Shown here: positions 1 to 8,497 of the stretch, one piece after another
How the letters are laid out: every line of letters starts with the position of its first letter
Position numbering within the stretch: position 1 is the first letter of the stretch
Assembly: GCF_002091475.1 (NCBI RefSeq)
Contig: NZ_BCTR01000001.1
Coordinates: 124,001 to 188,000 of the forward strand
Reading direction: 5' to 3'
DNA length: 64,000 nucleotides
Source of the DNA: Sphingomonas azotifigens NBRC 15497
GTDB lineage: Bacteria; Pseudomonadota; Alphaproteobacteria; Sphingomonadales; Sphingomonadaceae
Translations under genes and position numbers: made by a program
Notes under the pieces: generated by a model
Databases searched by the model: none
What the model saw: only the letters and a program-made list of their open reading frames with translations
Told to the model about the DNA's origin: nothing

Positions 1-255
1 CCGCAACCCGGCTTGCACGCTGATAGAACCGTGCCAACGATCGGACCTTATGTCGTCGCAGGCCGCCTGAAGACAGGCAACGCACCGGCTGCGGTGTTCC
101 CGGGCGTTCGCGCTATCCCGCCGCGTGGCCATACGCCAGGCCAGAGCGGCTACATGATCGAGAGCCGGACCAACGGCTTTTGCTGTGGGGCGATGTCATT
201 CACACGCGAGGGCGCGCCTGGCGACCCAAATGCCGTCGTTCCCGTCGCATGCGGT
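1..255 (+). pseudogene. MBL-fold metallo-hydrolase remnant (C-terminal part, frameshifted)
   Basis: A decayed piece of a metallo-beta-lactamase-fold hydrolase that runs off the left edge. The frame open from base 1 shows the metal-binding GHTPG motif (about 127-141) in the usual setting 'FPGV.AIP..GHTPG..GY.IES'. The expected next strand, LLLWGDVIH, is in a different frame (about 177-203), and a third frame continues with family-like residues. At least two indels therefore separate the pieces. No intact start or active-site set is visible in the window. Sequencing error is possible but less likely with two shifts. Confidence 0.6.
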
Positions 256-370
256 GAATGACCGGGGCTGGCGGAAGCGGCCTTGGCCCATAGCGGGCCG
301 GTGGGTGCGAACCGCTGCGATGGTCTCGGGAAAGGTGACGGGCGGCCCGTTATCCCGCCCGCGCCTGGTT

Positions 371-1348
371 TCAGTCGACCCCGTCGAACCGCTCGTCGAC
401 CATCTTCTCGCTCAACGCCCAAAGCGCGTCCGCCCGGTCCGGATCGAGCGCGTAGGGTTGAACGCCGCCGCGCACCTCGGGATTGTCGGCGACCTCGGCG
501 ACATGGCAGTCCTCGCAATAGCGACCGCCGACCGCATCGCCATCGGCGACGACCGCGGCCCAGACGCTGGTCGCCGCACCCTGGGGCACCGTCTTGTAGC
601 GGAACGGCGGCAGACCGGCGGCGGCGTTGCGTTCGTTGATGGCGCGGATCATCTCTGCCTCCGCCACGGGAGCGGTGTATCGGCCGAGGTCGGTCTTGAT
701 CCCGCCGGGGTGCACCGCCGCTGCCCGGATGCCGCGGGACCCAAAGCGACGATCGAAGCCGACCGCGAACAGCACATTGGCCGTCTTGGATCGGCCATAG
801 GCGATGAAGGGGGCATAAGGGGTATGCTCGAAATTGGGGTCCTCGAGGTCCACGTCGGCGAAGCGGTGCCCCGCGGACGCGACCGACACCACCCGTCCGC
901 CCGAAGCGATCAGCGGCGCGATGCGATTGACGAGCAGGAAGTGACCCAGATGGTTCGTGCCGAACTGCGTCTCGAACCCATCCACGGTATGGCCGAACGG
1001 CGTCGCCATAACGCCCGCGTTGTTGATCACGACGTCGATGGGGCGCCCGTCGGCGAGCAGTGCATCGGTGCATGCACGCACGTTGGCGAGATCGGCAAGG
1101 TCCAGTTGCACCAGCTCCAAGCTTCCCGCGCCAGCGAACGCCGCCTCGCGAACGACGGCGGTTGCGCCCGCCGCCTTTGCAAGATCGCGCGCTGCACCGA
1201 CCACCTGGGCACCATGCGCGGCGAGCGCACGCGCCGTTTCCACGCCCAGACCGGCGGACACACCCGTTATGAGGATACGCTTCCCGGATAGATCGACCCC
1301 TTCCAGCACGTCGTCGGTGGTGGTGCAATCATTGAACTCCATCGTCAT
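371..1348 (-). CDS. SDR family NAD(P)-dependent oxidoreductase
   Basis: A 325-residue short-chain dehydrogenase with all family landmarks: cofactor loop TGVSAGLG (residues 28-35), NNAG (109-112), catalytic Ser158, and the Tyr184-x3-Lys188 pair in YGRSK. The length and long C-terminal region resemble the retinol-dehydrogenase/WW-oxidoreductase-like branch, so the substrate is probably a hydrophobic alcohol or ketone; that is family inference. Translation starts at MTMEF; a second ATG two codons later is equally possible. It is divergent from the AraC regulator at 1487 with a 138-bp gap, so the regulator probably controls it. Confidence 0.9.
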   Translation of the reverse strand: MTMEFNDCTTTDDVLEGVDLSGKRILITGVSAGLGVETARALAAHGAQVVGAARDLAKAAGATAVVREAAFAGAGSLELVQLDLADLANVRACTDALLADGRPIDVVINNAGVMATPFGHTVDGFETQFGTNHLGHFLLVNRIAPLIASGGRVVSVASAGHRFADVDLEDPNFEHTPYAPFIAYGRSKTANVLFAVGFDRRFGSRGIRAAAVHPGGIKTDLGRYTAPVAEAEMIRAINERNAAAGLPPFRYKTVPQGAATSVWAAVVADGDAVGGRYCEDCHVAEVADNPEVRGGVQPYALDPDRADALWALSEKMVDERFDGVD

Positions 1349-1486
1349 GTCCAACGCTCCAATTTGCCATCGCGCCGCCACGAGATCGTCTTGCCTGAAC
1401 GTTTTCCCTCGCCCGATCGGCGCGAAATCTTGCCCGATCGTCTCACGCGCGTTGCAACGAACGCCGCGCAGGACCATGGATCGGTC

Positions 1487-2374
1487 ATGCAGGAGCAACT
1501 CTGCCCCTTGCGCGATCTTGTCGCGCGCCACGCTCGCGGGGACCGGACCGAGAGCGCCATTGCCGGCCTGACATTGCTGCGTGCGACCGAGCCGAGCCCG
1601 GCCGCGTCGGGCGTCCTTGAGCCGCGTTTGTGCATCGTCTTGCAGGGCGCGAAGCAGGTGACGATCAATGGCGAGACCTATCGCTACGATCCCGCCAGCT
1701 ATTTCGTCGCCAGTGTCGCCGTTCCCGCCAGCGGCTGCGTCAGCGACGCGAGTGCAGATGCGCCCTATCTGGCGGTGAGCGTGGCGGTCGACCGCGCCGC
1801 CATCGGTGCGCTGCTGGACGAATTGCCGGACCAATTGCCCGCCTCGCCGCGCGGCTTCGCAGTGAACACCGTCACCGCGCCGTTGTTGGGTGCATTGCGC
1901 GGGCTGCTGGAACTGCTCGACATGCCGCAGGATATTCCCGTCCTCGGACAGGCCCGGCATCGCGAACTGCTGTATCGACTGCTCCAGAACGACGACGGAC
2001 AACTGCGCCAGATCGCGCGGGAGGTTAGCCGATTGTCGCGCATCCATCGCGCGATTGGCTGGCTCCGTGCCCATTATGACGAAACCATACGTATTGACGA
2101 ACTCGCCGATCTGGCCGGCATGAGCCGCGCGTCGTTTCACCGTCACTTCAAGGCGGCGACATCGATGAGCCCGCTGCAATTTCAGAAGACCCTGCGACTT
2201 CAGGAGGCGAGGCGCCTGTTGCGCGATACCGGCAGCGCGCAGATGAGCGCACACCGGGTCGGCTACGAAAGCGCCTCGCAGTTCAGCCGCGACTATGCCC
2301 GGCTGTTCGGTCTGCCACCTGCGCGGGACGCTGCGCGCCTGCGGGCAAGGCCGGCCGAGCAGATCGACGCCTAA
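1487..2374 (+). CDS. AraC family transcriptional regulator (AraC_N type)
   Basis: A 295-residue transcription factor. Residues about 25-180 match the AraC_N-type cupin sensor region (LEPRLCIVLQGAKQV, then the YDPASYF segment). Residues about 190-290 hold the two AraC helix-turn-helix motifs (IDELADLAGMSRASFHRHFK and a second HTH around YESASQFSRDY). The ATG at 1487 fits the family start; an upstream in-frame ATG at 1364 would overlap the promoter of the divergent dehydrogenase. Divergent SDR/AraC pairs are a common layout in which the regulator responds to the enzyme's substrate. Confidence 0.88.
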   Translation: MQEQLCPLRDLVARHARGDRTESAIAGLTLLRATEPSPAASGVLEPRLCIVLQGAKQVTINGETYRYDPASYFVASVAVPASGCVSDASADAPYLAVSVAVDRAAIGALLDELPDQLPASPRGFAVNTVTAPLLGALRGLLELLDMPQDIPVLGQARHRELLYRLLQNDDGQLRQIAREVSRLSRIHRAIGWLRAHYDETIRIDELADLAGMSRASFHRHFKAATSMSPLQFQKTLRLQEARRLLRDTGSAQMSAHRVGYESASQFSRDYARLFGLPPARDAARLRARPAEQIDA

Positions 2375-2416
2375 TGCCAACCTGCACGGAGAAGAACCTA
2401 TCTTCGTCCTCCACAT

Positions 2417-2512
2417 CGTCACCCCGGCGAAAGCCGGGGTCCATTGCGGTCTCGCTATCGGCGTTTGCTGAGACCGAGAGGCGAATGGATCCCGGCTTTC
2501 GCCGGGATGACG
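2417..2512. repeat. Palindromic intergenic repeat (REP-like)
   Basis: Two inverted copies of a GC-rich unit, about 2417-2443 and 2485-2512. Each contains the internal palindrome CCCCGGCGAAAGCCGGGG or its variant and ends in GTCCAT/ATGGAT, so the whole can fold into a double hairpin. Repeats with this core are common between genes in sphingomonads (from general knowledge). The 320-bp gap between the AraC gene and the exported-protein gene holds this repeat and the terminator at 2640, and nothing else recognisable. Confidence 0.75.
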
Positions 2513-2639
2513 GGGATAGGCTGGAGGAGACGGTATCAACGCAGCCTGGTATCAGCATGTCAGATGGCCCGCCTCCATTGGTGAAGGAGCGCCCGAGAAT
2601 CGGCGTGTCCGGCGGCTGGAACTGAGTAGAATGGGAAAT

Positions 2640-2669
2640 GCGGCGCAGCGAATAATATCGCTGCGCCGC
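2640..2669 (-). terminator. Intrinsic terminator-like hairpin
   Basis: A perfect 12-bp stem (2640-2651 with 2658-2669) around a 6-base AT loop, 27 bp beyond the stop codon of the minus-strand gene at 2696. On that strand it is followed by a loosely T-rich stretch rather than a clean T-run. It probably ends transcription of the exported protein gene. Confidence 0.6.
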
Positions 2670-2695
2670 TAGGCCTTGGCCCGTGTTCTTGCGGA

Positions 2696-3595
2696 TCAGT
2701 CTGCTGTCTTCCGGACCTCACCGCGGCCCATTGCGGAGACCAGTGCGTCACCGGATCCCGTGAAGTTCGCCGCGGGCAGCGTTGCAGTCTTGTCCTTCAC
2801 GCGGACGAGCACCTGCTGGACCGCACCGGTGCCAGAGGTCCGCACCGACTGCACCGTCCCGATCGCGTGGCCCTTCGCGTCGGTGACGACCATCCCGGGC
2901 GTCACCGGGAAGGCACCAGCGCCGCTCGCCGCCGCCGAGCCGGCAAGGGCCAGCGTGCCGCTGCTGGACGCGACGGCGCCGCTGGCGGAGTGCGCAGCGC
3001 CGGCGGCCACGTCACCGGGGTTGGGCGCAGCGTTGCGGACCCGGCTGAGCGTCGTCTCCGCGCCCGTCCGCGTGGCGCCGACGGCCCCGCTGGTCGCCTC
3101 GCGCAGGTTGGTCACAGCGGCAGTGGCATTCCCGCGTACCGCGGAAGCGGTGCTGCGGGTGCCGTGCACCGCATTACCGGCCGCGCTGCGGACCGCATCG
3201 GTGCCGATCAGCTGCGCGTCGGCGCTGCCGCTGCCGCGTGCGCTCCCCGAGGCGGTGCCGCTGACGGCGTGATCGCCCATGCGGGCGCTGTTCGCAATGG
3301 CCGAGTCCAGGCTGGTTTCGTTCGAGGCCTTGACGTGCCCCTTGCGGGTGTCGACGCTGCGTTCGCTCCGGGTCGAGCCGCGCAGGCTGCCGGTTGCGTC
3401 GCCGGCGATCGGCAGGTCGCGCGAGGAGCGCTCGAACGTGCTGCCGAGCATGCCGGGACCGCCCATCGGGCCGCCAAGGCCGCCGAGCGTACCGCCCAGG
3501 CTGCCACCGAGCCCGCCGCCACCGAGGATCTGCGCCGAGGCGGGGGTTGCGACGGCAATGGCGAGAAGTGCGCTGGCGCCAAGGATCTTGATCAT
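2696..3595 (-). CDS. Glycine/serine/alanine-rich exported protein
   Basis: A 299-residue protein of unknown function. It has a clear signal peptide (MIKILGASALLAIAVATPASA, cleavage likely after ASA), a glycine-rich linker (residues about 24-50) and a low-complexity Ala/Ser/Thr/Gly middle. The C-terminal segment (VTPGMVVTDAKGHAIGTVQ... to TLPAANF) resembles a PRC-barrel-like beta-barrel fold. The start is placed at the ATG ending at 3595 because GGGAGA lies six bases upstream of it; the ATG two codons earlier would leave almost no spacing. The gene stands alone. An envelope role is plausible but not shown. Confidence 0.75.
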   Translation of the reverse strand: MIKILGASALLAIAVATPASAQILGGGGLGGSLGGTLGGLGGPMGGPGMLGSTFERSSRDLPIAGDATGSLRGSTRSERSVDTRKGHVKASNETSLDSAIANSARMGDHAVSGTASGSARGSGSADAQLIGTDAVRSAAGNAVHGTRSTASAVRGNATAAVTNLREATSGAVGATRTGAETTLSRVRNAAPNPGDVAAGAAHSASGAVASSSGTLALAGSAAASGAGAFPVTPGMVVTDAKGHAIGTVQSVRTSGTGAVQQVLVRVKDKTATLPAANFTGSGDALVSAMGRGEVRKTAD

Positions 3596-3704
3596 GTCCA
3601 TTCTCCCAAAAAGCTACTGACATGGGGAGAACGGGGCCCGGCTTCGGTTTAATCCCGAGAACGACGAAAATTTTGCGGGCGAGAATTTGTCTTTTGGAAT
3701 CAGC

Positions 3705-4940
3705 CTATTGGGCAGGCGTGCGGCATGCTTCGCAGACAATACCGCGCCCGAATACCGGGTCTGGCCCACGCGCGCCGGCGTCGCGTGCGACGGCGTTCAC
3801 CTTCGCGATCGCTGCTTGGAGCTGGCCTGCGCTTGCCGCCGGATAGAAGCGCGCGAGCGTGGCCGCGACCAGCGGCGCGGCAAAGGAGGTGCCGCGCACC
3901 CGCATCGTCCGGCCGCTGGCCCCCATCGCCAGCATGTCGGCGCCGGGGGCAGCATAGTCGAGATGGCTTGCCCGCCCGGCTTCGATCAGCACTCGGGCTC
4001 GCGCGTCCACCCCGGTGACGGCGAGGACGCCGGGATAGGAGGCGGGATAGGCGGGCGGCGCCGCTGGTCCGTTGTTGCCCACCGCGGCGACGATCGCGGT
4101 GCCGCGGGCCTGCGCCGCCGCGATCACCTTGCCCAGCACCGGATTGGCGGGGCCCGTCAGACTGATCGTCACCACGCTCACCCGGTGCTCCACCATCCAC
4201 CCGATGGCGCGGGCGATGGCGGTGGCGTTGCCACCGGCAGGATCCGTCCCATAGACATCGGCCGAGGCGATCCGCGCGCCGGGCAGGCCGCCCCGCACGA
4301 TCCCCGCGCCGCTGATCAGCGAGGCGACGGCGGTGGCATGGTCGCTGTCGCGCGGGGCGCCGCTGGCAAAACCGGCTCGGAGCGTCGCGCCTGCGACGCC
4401 GCCATCGATGACGCCCACCACCGTGCCGCCTCCCATGTCGGCAGGCGCAGGCTTGGCGGGCACGCTGCCGCTCGTCGCATGGAGCTGATCGGCGGTGACG
4501 CCGCTCGCGCCCAGTTTCCGGAGTTCACGGATCGCCTGGCCGAGCGAGCGGCCGTGCGGCACGGCGAGGCGGGCATAGCGGACCCCCAGCACCTCCTCGC
4601 GCGTGAGCACACCATAGCCCCTGGCCTGCAGTGTCGCGAGCATTGCCTCGTCCGGATCATCGACCACGACTTCGCCCGCGCGCGCGGGATTGCCGTCCGG
4701 ATCCAGCGCGATGCGGTCGGGATACGCGCGAACCAGCCTGGCGGCCGTGCTGCGCCGAATCGCCTCAAGCCGCTGCGCGACGCGATCGGTGGTGCTCTCC
4801 AACGCATCATCGACGCGGCTGAGGAGCCGATCGGGAGACAGCGGCGCGGGCAGGTGCGGAACGGGCGGCACCAGCTGGGCGAGCGCGGGCGTTGCCGCGA
4901 GTAGCGGAACGAGCCCGATCGAGTGCCATAGCCGTCGCAT
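3705..4940 (-). CDS. S8 family (subtilisin-like) serine peptidase, exported
   Basis: A 411-residue subtilisin-family protease. An N-terminal signal peptide (residues 1-21) ends in TPALA. A pro-region of about 140 residues follows, then the catalytic triad: Asp179 in GVIDGG, His201 in DHATAVASL (the usual HGT is HAT here), and Ser352 in GTSFAAP. The oxyanion Asn is in AVGNNG. It should act in the periplasm or outside the cell. It is divergent from an ECF sigma/anti-sigma pair; such S8-sigma-anti-sigma groupings recur in sphingomonads, suggesting that the sigma factor controls the protease or the protease acts on the anti-sigma factor. The latter is inference. Confidence 0.88.
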   Translation of the reverse strand: MRRLWHSIGLVPLLAATPALAQLVPPVPHLPAPLSPDRLLSRVDDALESTTDRVAQRLEAIRRSTAARLVRAYPDRIALDPDGNPARAGEVVVDDPDEAMLATLQARGYGVLTREEVLGVRYARLAVPHGRSLGQAIRELRKLGASGVTADQLHATSGSVPAKPAPADMGGGTVVGVIDGGVAGATLRAGFASGAPRDSDHATAVASLISGAGIVRGGLPGARIASADVYGTDPAGGNATAIARAIGWMVEHRVSVVTISLTGPANPVLGKVIAAAQARGTAIVAAVGNNGPAAPPAYPASYPGVLAVTGVDARARVLIEAGRASHLDYAAPGADMLAMGASGRTMRVRGTSFAAPLVAATLARFYPAASAGQLQAAIAKVNAVARDAGARGPDPVFGRGIVCEACRTPAQ

Positions 4941-4973
4941 CGTCCCATTATCCTTGCACAAGATTTCGAAGCT

Positions 4974-5009
4974 GTGGATGAAACGGTGCAGGCCACACGT
5001 TTCATCCAC
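4974..5009. promoter_or_regulatory. Perfect inverted repeat between protease and sigma-factor genes
   Basis: Twelve bases at 4974-4985 (GTGGATGAAACG) are repeated inverted at 4998-5009 with a 12-base spacer. The site lies between the divergent protease start (4940) and the preferred sigma-factor start (5028). Symmetry and position suggest an operator or a transcript hairpin. It also argues against translation from the GTG at 4974, which would put the palindrome inside coding sequence. Confidence 0.5.
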
Positions 5010-5027
5010 GAACAAGGGACCCTGCGG

Positions 5028-5513
5028 TTGGCGGCTTTTGAGGACGATCTGCTCGCGTTGCTGCCGCGTCTGCGGCGGTTCGCGCGTGCGCTCGCCCGAA
5101 ACCCCGCCGATGCCGACGATCTTTGCCAGATGGCGCTGGAAAAGGCGTTGCTGGGCAAGGCGTCCTGGCAGCCGGGGACGCGAATGGATAGCTGGATGTA
5201 TCGGATCATGCGCAACAGCTGGATCGACATGGCGCGTAGCCGGCAGCGCGCCGGACAGACCTTCCTCGATGCCGATGCGGGCGCCGATATCGGCGTGGAC
5301 GGCGGTGCCGAGGCACGGATCGCGCTCAGCGAGGTCGATGCGGCGCTGCATGCGCTTCCCGACGAGCAGCGCGAGGCGGTGGCGCTCGTGCTGGTCGAGG
5401 GGCTGGCCTACAAGGAAGCGGCCGAGGTGCTCGACGTGCCGATGGGCACACTCACCTCGCGGCTGGTGCGCGGGCGGCAGGCGTTGATGGCACGGCTGGG
5501 AGAAACCTTGTGA
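5028..5513 (+). CDS. ECF-type RNA polymerase sigma factor
   Basis: An extracytoplasmic-function sigma factor of 161 residues from the TTG at 5028. Region 2 is FEDDLLALLPRLRRFA...DADDLCQMALEKAL, and region 4 is LPDEQREAVALVLVEGLAYK with its HTH (AEVLDVPMGTLTSRL). The TTG is preferred because AAGGGA lies about 10 bases upstream and it avoids the inverted repeat at 4974-5009; an in-frame GTG at 4974 would add 18 residues. It is co-translated with its anti-sigma factor (4-bp overlap). It probably directs transcription of itself and of the divergent protease. Confidence 0.85.
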   Translation: MAAFEDDLLALLPRLRRFARALARNPADADDLCQMALEKALLGKASWQPGTRMDSWMYRIMRNSWIDMARSRQRAGQTFLDADAGADIGVDGGAEARIALSEVDAALHALPDEQREAVALVLVEGLAYKEAAEVLDVPMGTLTSRLVRGRQALMARLGETL

Positions 5514-6196
5514 GCATCGATCCCGCACTGCTGATGGCCTATGCCGATGGCGAGCTTGGCCCGATCGAGGCGAAGCGCGTCGAGCGGGCGATCGCCGCCG
5601 ACCCGGCGCTCGGCGAGGAAGTCGCGCGCCACCGGGCATTGCGGGCCAGGCTCGATGGCCATTTCGCCGCGGTGGCGCAGGAGCCGGTGCCCGAGCATCT
5701 CGCGGCCATGCTCCGCCCACGCGTCGTCGAGCTGCCGGCGCGCCGCCGTACCGTTCGCATGCCGGCATGGGCGCCATGGAGCGGGGCCGTCGCGGCGGCG
5801 CTGGTGCTCGGGCTCTTCGTCGGCAAGGGGCTACCCGAGCAGGGCGTGGTCCGGACGCGCGACGGGCAGCTCTATGCCGCCGGATCGCTGGCGGGGGCGC
5901 TCGACCAGCAGCTCGCCGCCAATGGCGGTGCGGTGCAGATGGTCGTGAGCTTCCGCGATCGCGAGGGGCGCTATTGTCGGGTGTTCCGGTCGCAGCCAGC
6001 GGACGGCATTGCATGTCATGAGGAAAAGGGCTGGGCGCTGCGGCAGACCATGGGCGGCAGCCGCGCCTCGACCAGCGGCTATGCGCAAGCGGGCTCGGCG
6101 GATCCCGCCCTGATGGCCGCGGCGCAGGAGCTGATGGCAGGGGACCCGCTCGATGCCGCGGCCGAGGCACGGGCGCGGGCCGCCGGATGGAAATAG
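5510..6196 (+). CDS. Membrane anti-sigma factor
   Basis: A 228-residue single-pass membrane protein expected to hold the preceding sigma factor inactive. The N-terminal part (LLMAYADGELGPIEAKRVER...) is the typical short anti-sigma helical region without a zinc HxxxCxxC motif. One membrane segment lies at about residues 88-108 (AVAAALVLGLFVGKGL), followed by a periplasmic domain with two cysteines. It starts at a GTG overlapping the sigma stop by 4 bp (GTGA), showing translational coupling. Assignment rests on position, topology and the N-terminal motif. Confidence 0.8.
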   Translation: MSIDPALLMAYADGELGPIEAKRVERAIAADPALGEEVARHRALRARLDGHFAAVAQEPVPEHLAAMLRPRVVELPARRRTVRMPAWAPWSGAVAAALVLGLFVGKGLPEQGVVRTRDGQLYAAGSLAGALDQQLAANGGAVQMVVSFRDREGRYCRVFRSQPADGIACHEEKGWALRQTMGGSRASTSGYAQAGSADPALMAAAQELMAGDPLDAAAEARARAAGWK

Positions 6197-6206
6197 CGGC
6201 GACGGG

Positions 6207-7379
6207 CTATGCGCCGCTCCACGCCGGTCGGCGCTGGGTCTTGCCGGCGCTGGTGGCCCATAGCGCCACCAGCCCGATCAGCGAGGTCACGGCCCCGGCC
6301 AGCGCCACCGCCGGATAGCCGAGCCCCGCGGCGATCACGCCGCCCCCCAGCGCCGCGCCGAACGCGTTGCCGAGGTTGAATGCGCCGATATTGACCGCGG
6401 CGGCGAGGTTGGGCGCATCCGCGGCCGCGGTCATCACCCGCACCTGCAGCGGCGGCACCAGCGCGAAGCTTGCGACGCCCCACAGGAAGATCAGTACTGC
6501 GCTCGGGCCTGCCTGCGGCATCAGCACGGCGAAGGCGACCAGGATGGCGGAGAGGCTGGCCAGCGTGATCAGCAAGGTACGGTCGACCGAGCGATCGGCG
6601 AAGCGGCCGCCCAGCCAGTTGCCTGCGGTCAATCCGAGGCCATAGAGCACCAGCATCGCGGTGATGAAGCCCAGCGACGCATGCGTCGCCTCGCGCAGGA
6701 TCGGGGTGATATAGGTGAACACGGTGAACATCGCGCTCGATCCGACCACGGTCAGCGCCAGCGCGCCCAGCACCTGCTTGCGGGTGAGCACCCGCAGCTC
6801 TGCGCGCACGTTGCCGCCCTCGGGTGCGGGGAGCGCGGGCAGGGTCAGGCGCAGTGCTGCCATCGTCAGCACGCCGAGGCCGGCGATGCCCCAGAAGGAC
6901 GCGCGCCAGCCGAGATGCTCGCCCGCCCAGGTGGCGAGCGGCACGCCCACCACATTGGCAATGGTCAGCCCCATGAACATCGAGGCGACCGCGCTGGCCC
7001 GGCGCTCGGGCGCCACCAGCCCCGCCGCCACGACCGAGCCGACCCCGAAAAAGGCGCCGTGGTTGAACGAGGTGAGCACGCGGGCGACGAGCAGCAGCGC
7101 ATAGCTGTCCGACACGGCGGCAAGCAGGTTCCCCGCGGTGAAGATGCCCGCCAGGCCGATCAGCAGCATCCGCCGCGGCACCCGCCCGGTGGTGAGCGTC
7201 ATCAGCGGCGCGCCGAGCATCACGCCCAGCGCATAGGCGCTGATCAGCAGCCCCGCCGCGGGGATGGACACCTGCAGGTCATGGGCAATGACGGGCAGCA
7301 GCCCCATCGGCGCGAATTCGGTGACGCCGATGCCGAACGCACCGACGGCAAGGGCCAGCAGGCCAAGCTGGTTCTTCAT
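6207..7379 (-). CDS. MFS transporter, DHA1/AraJ-like drug or sugar efflux
   Basis: A 390-residue major facilitator with about 12 hydrophobic segments. It opens with the family's N-terminal 'FGIGVTEFAPMGLLP' signature, and the first cytoplasmic loop carries the TGRVPRR motif. The subfamily (AraJ, YdhP, PbuE-like) exports sugars, nucleosides or drugs; the substrate here is unknown. Its start codon overlaps the stop of the upstream aldo/keto reductase by 4 bp (ATGA), so the two are one operon, divergent from a LysR gene. Confidence 0.87.
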   Translation of the reverse strand: MKNQLGLLALAVGAFGIGVTEFAPMGLLPVIAHDLQVSIPAAGLLISAYALGVMLGAPLMTLTTGRVPRRMLLIGLAGIFTAGNLLAAVSDSYALLLVARVLTSFNHGAFFGVGSVVAAGLVAPERRASAVASMFMGLTIANVVGVPLATWAGEHLGWRASFWGIAGLGVLTMAALRLTLPALPAPEGGNVRAELRVLTRKQVLGALALTVVGSSAMFTVFTYITPILREATHASLGFITAMLVLYGLGLTAGNWLGGRFADRSVDRTLLITLASLSAILVAFAVLMPQAGPSAVLIFLWGVASFALVPPLQVRVMTAAADAPNLAAAVNIGAFNLGNAFGAALGGGVIAAGLGYPAVALAGAVTSLIGLVALWATSAGKTQRRPAWSGA

Positions 7380-8419
7380 GCGAGCCTCGGGGCCAGGCGG
7401 GCAAAGCCCTCCTGCTGGCGATAGGGGGTGTGCGGATAGGGCGGCAGCACCTCGCTGGCGCGATCGAGCGCGGCGATCTGCTCCGGGCTCAGCCTCCAGC
7501 CGACGGCGCCGAGATTCTGGCGCAGCTGCGCTTCGTCGCGCGCGCCGATGATCACGGAGGACACAGTCGGGCGCTGCAAGAGCCAGTTGATCGCGATCTG
7601 CGGCACGGTCTTGCCGGTCTCGGCGGCGACCGCTTCCAGCGCATCGACGACGCGGTAGAGATGCTCGGGCTCAACCGGCGGCGCGAACTGCTCGGTCGCG
7701 TGCAGGCGGCTGCCTTCCGGGATCGGACGATCGCGGCCGATCTTGCCGGTCAGCCGGCCCCAGCCGAGCGGGCTCCATACCAGCGCGCCCACGCCCTGGT
7801 CCGCCGCCAGCGGCATCAGGTCCGCCTCATAGGCGCGGCCGATCAGCGAATAATAGACCTGGTGGGCGACCAGCCGCGGCCAGCCATGGCGCTCCGCCAC
7901 CGCCTGCGCCTTCATCACCTGCCAGCCGGGATAGTTGGAGACGCCGGCATAGCGCACCTTCCCCGAAGCGATCAGCAGGTCGAACGTGCCCATCACCTCC
8001 TCGGTCGGCGTGGAGGCGTCGAAGGCGTGGAGCTGGAGCAGGTCGATATGGTCGGTGCCCAGCCGGCGCAGCGCATCCTCCACCGCGCGGATCAGGCGCG
8101 CGCGCGAGGCGCCCCAGTCCTGCGGACCGTTGCCCATCGGCAGCCCGGTCTTGGTCGAGACGAGCACCGCGTCGCGGCGGCCGCGGATCGCCGCACCCAG
8201 GATTTCTTCCGACGCGCCGCCCGAATAGACGTCGGCGGTATCGAACAGCGTCACCCCGGCATCGAGGCAGATGTCGATCAGCCGGCGTGCCTCGGTCGCA
8301 TCGCTCTGGCCCCAGGCGCTGAACAGCGGCCCCTGGCCGCCGAAGGTGCCTGCGCCGAAGCTGAGCGCGGGCACGCGCAGACCCGATCGTCCCAATTGCC
8401 GATATTCCATGATCATCAT
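7376..8419 (-). CDS. Aldo/keto reductase
   Basis: A 347-residue NADPH-dependent reductase of the Tas/YajO-like branch. The catalytic tetrad is visible: Asp and Tyr in DTADVYSGG, Lys in VSTKTG, and His in LLQLHAFD. C-terminal cofactor contacts lie in SSVIIGARDEAQL. The ATG ending at 8419 has AGG seven bases upstream; the ATG ending at 8410 is an alternative. It shares an operon with the MFS exporter downstream and is divergent from LysR at 8498, which probably controls both. Confidence 0.9.
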   Translation of the reverse strand: MMIMEYRQLGRSGLRVPALSFGAGTFGGQGPLFSAWGQSDATEARRLIDICLDAGVTLFDTADVYSGGASEEILGAAIRGRRDAVLVSTKTGLPMGNGPQDWGASRARLIRAVEDALRRLGTDHIDLLQLHAFDASTPTEEVMGTFDLLIASGKVRYAGVSNYPGWQVMKAQAVAERHGWPRLVAHQVYYSLIGRAYEADLMPLAADQGVGALVWSPLGWGRLTGKIGRDRPIPEGSRLHATEQFAPPVEPEHLYRVVDALEAVAAETGKTVPQIAINWLLQRPTVSSVIIGARDEAQLRQNLGAVGWRLSPEQIAALDRASEVLPPYPHTPYRQQEGFARLAPRLA

Positions 8420-8497
8420 CCCATTACCTGTTCGGAGGCAAAGATGGACGGCGTGGCAGCGGCGGTGTAGCTGGAGCGAACGCGAAGGATTTGTGCA

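Noticed and set aside
371..2539. One 722-residue minus-strand frame covering the SDR gene and the region antisense to AraC
   Set aside because: Only the part from 1348 downward is a dehydrogenase; the upstream part is antisense to a clear AraC regulator and includes the palindromic repeat.
4974..5027. GTG at 4974 as the sigma-factor start
   Set aside because: It has a poor ribosome-binding site and would translate through a perfect inverted repeat. The TTG at 5028 has AAGGGA upstream and fits the family's N terminus.
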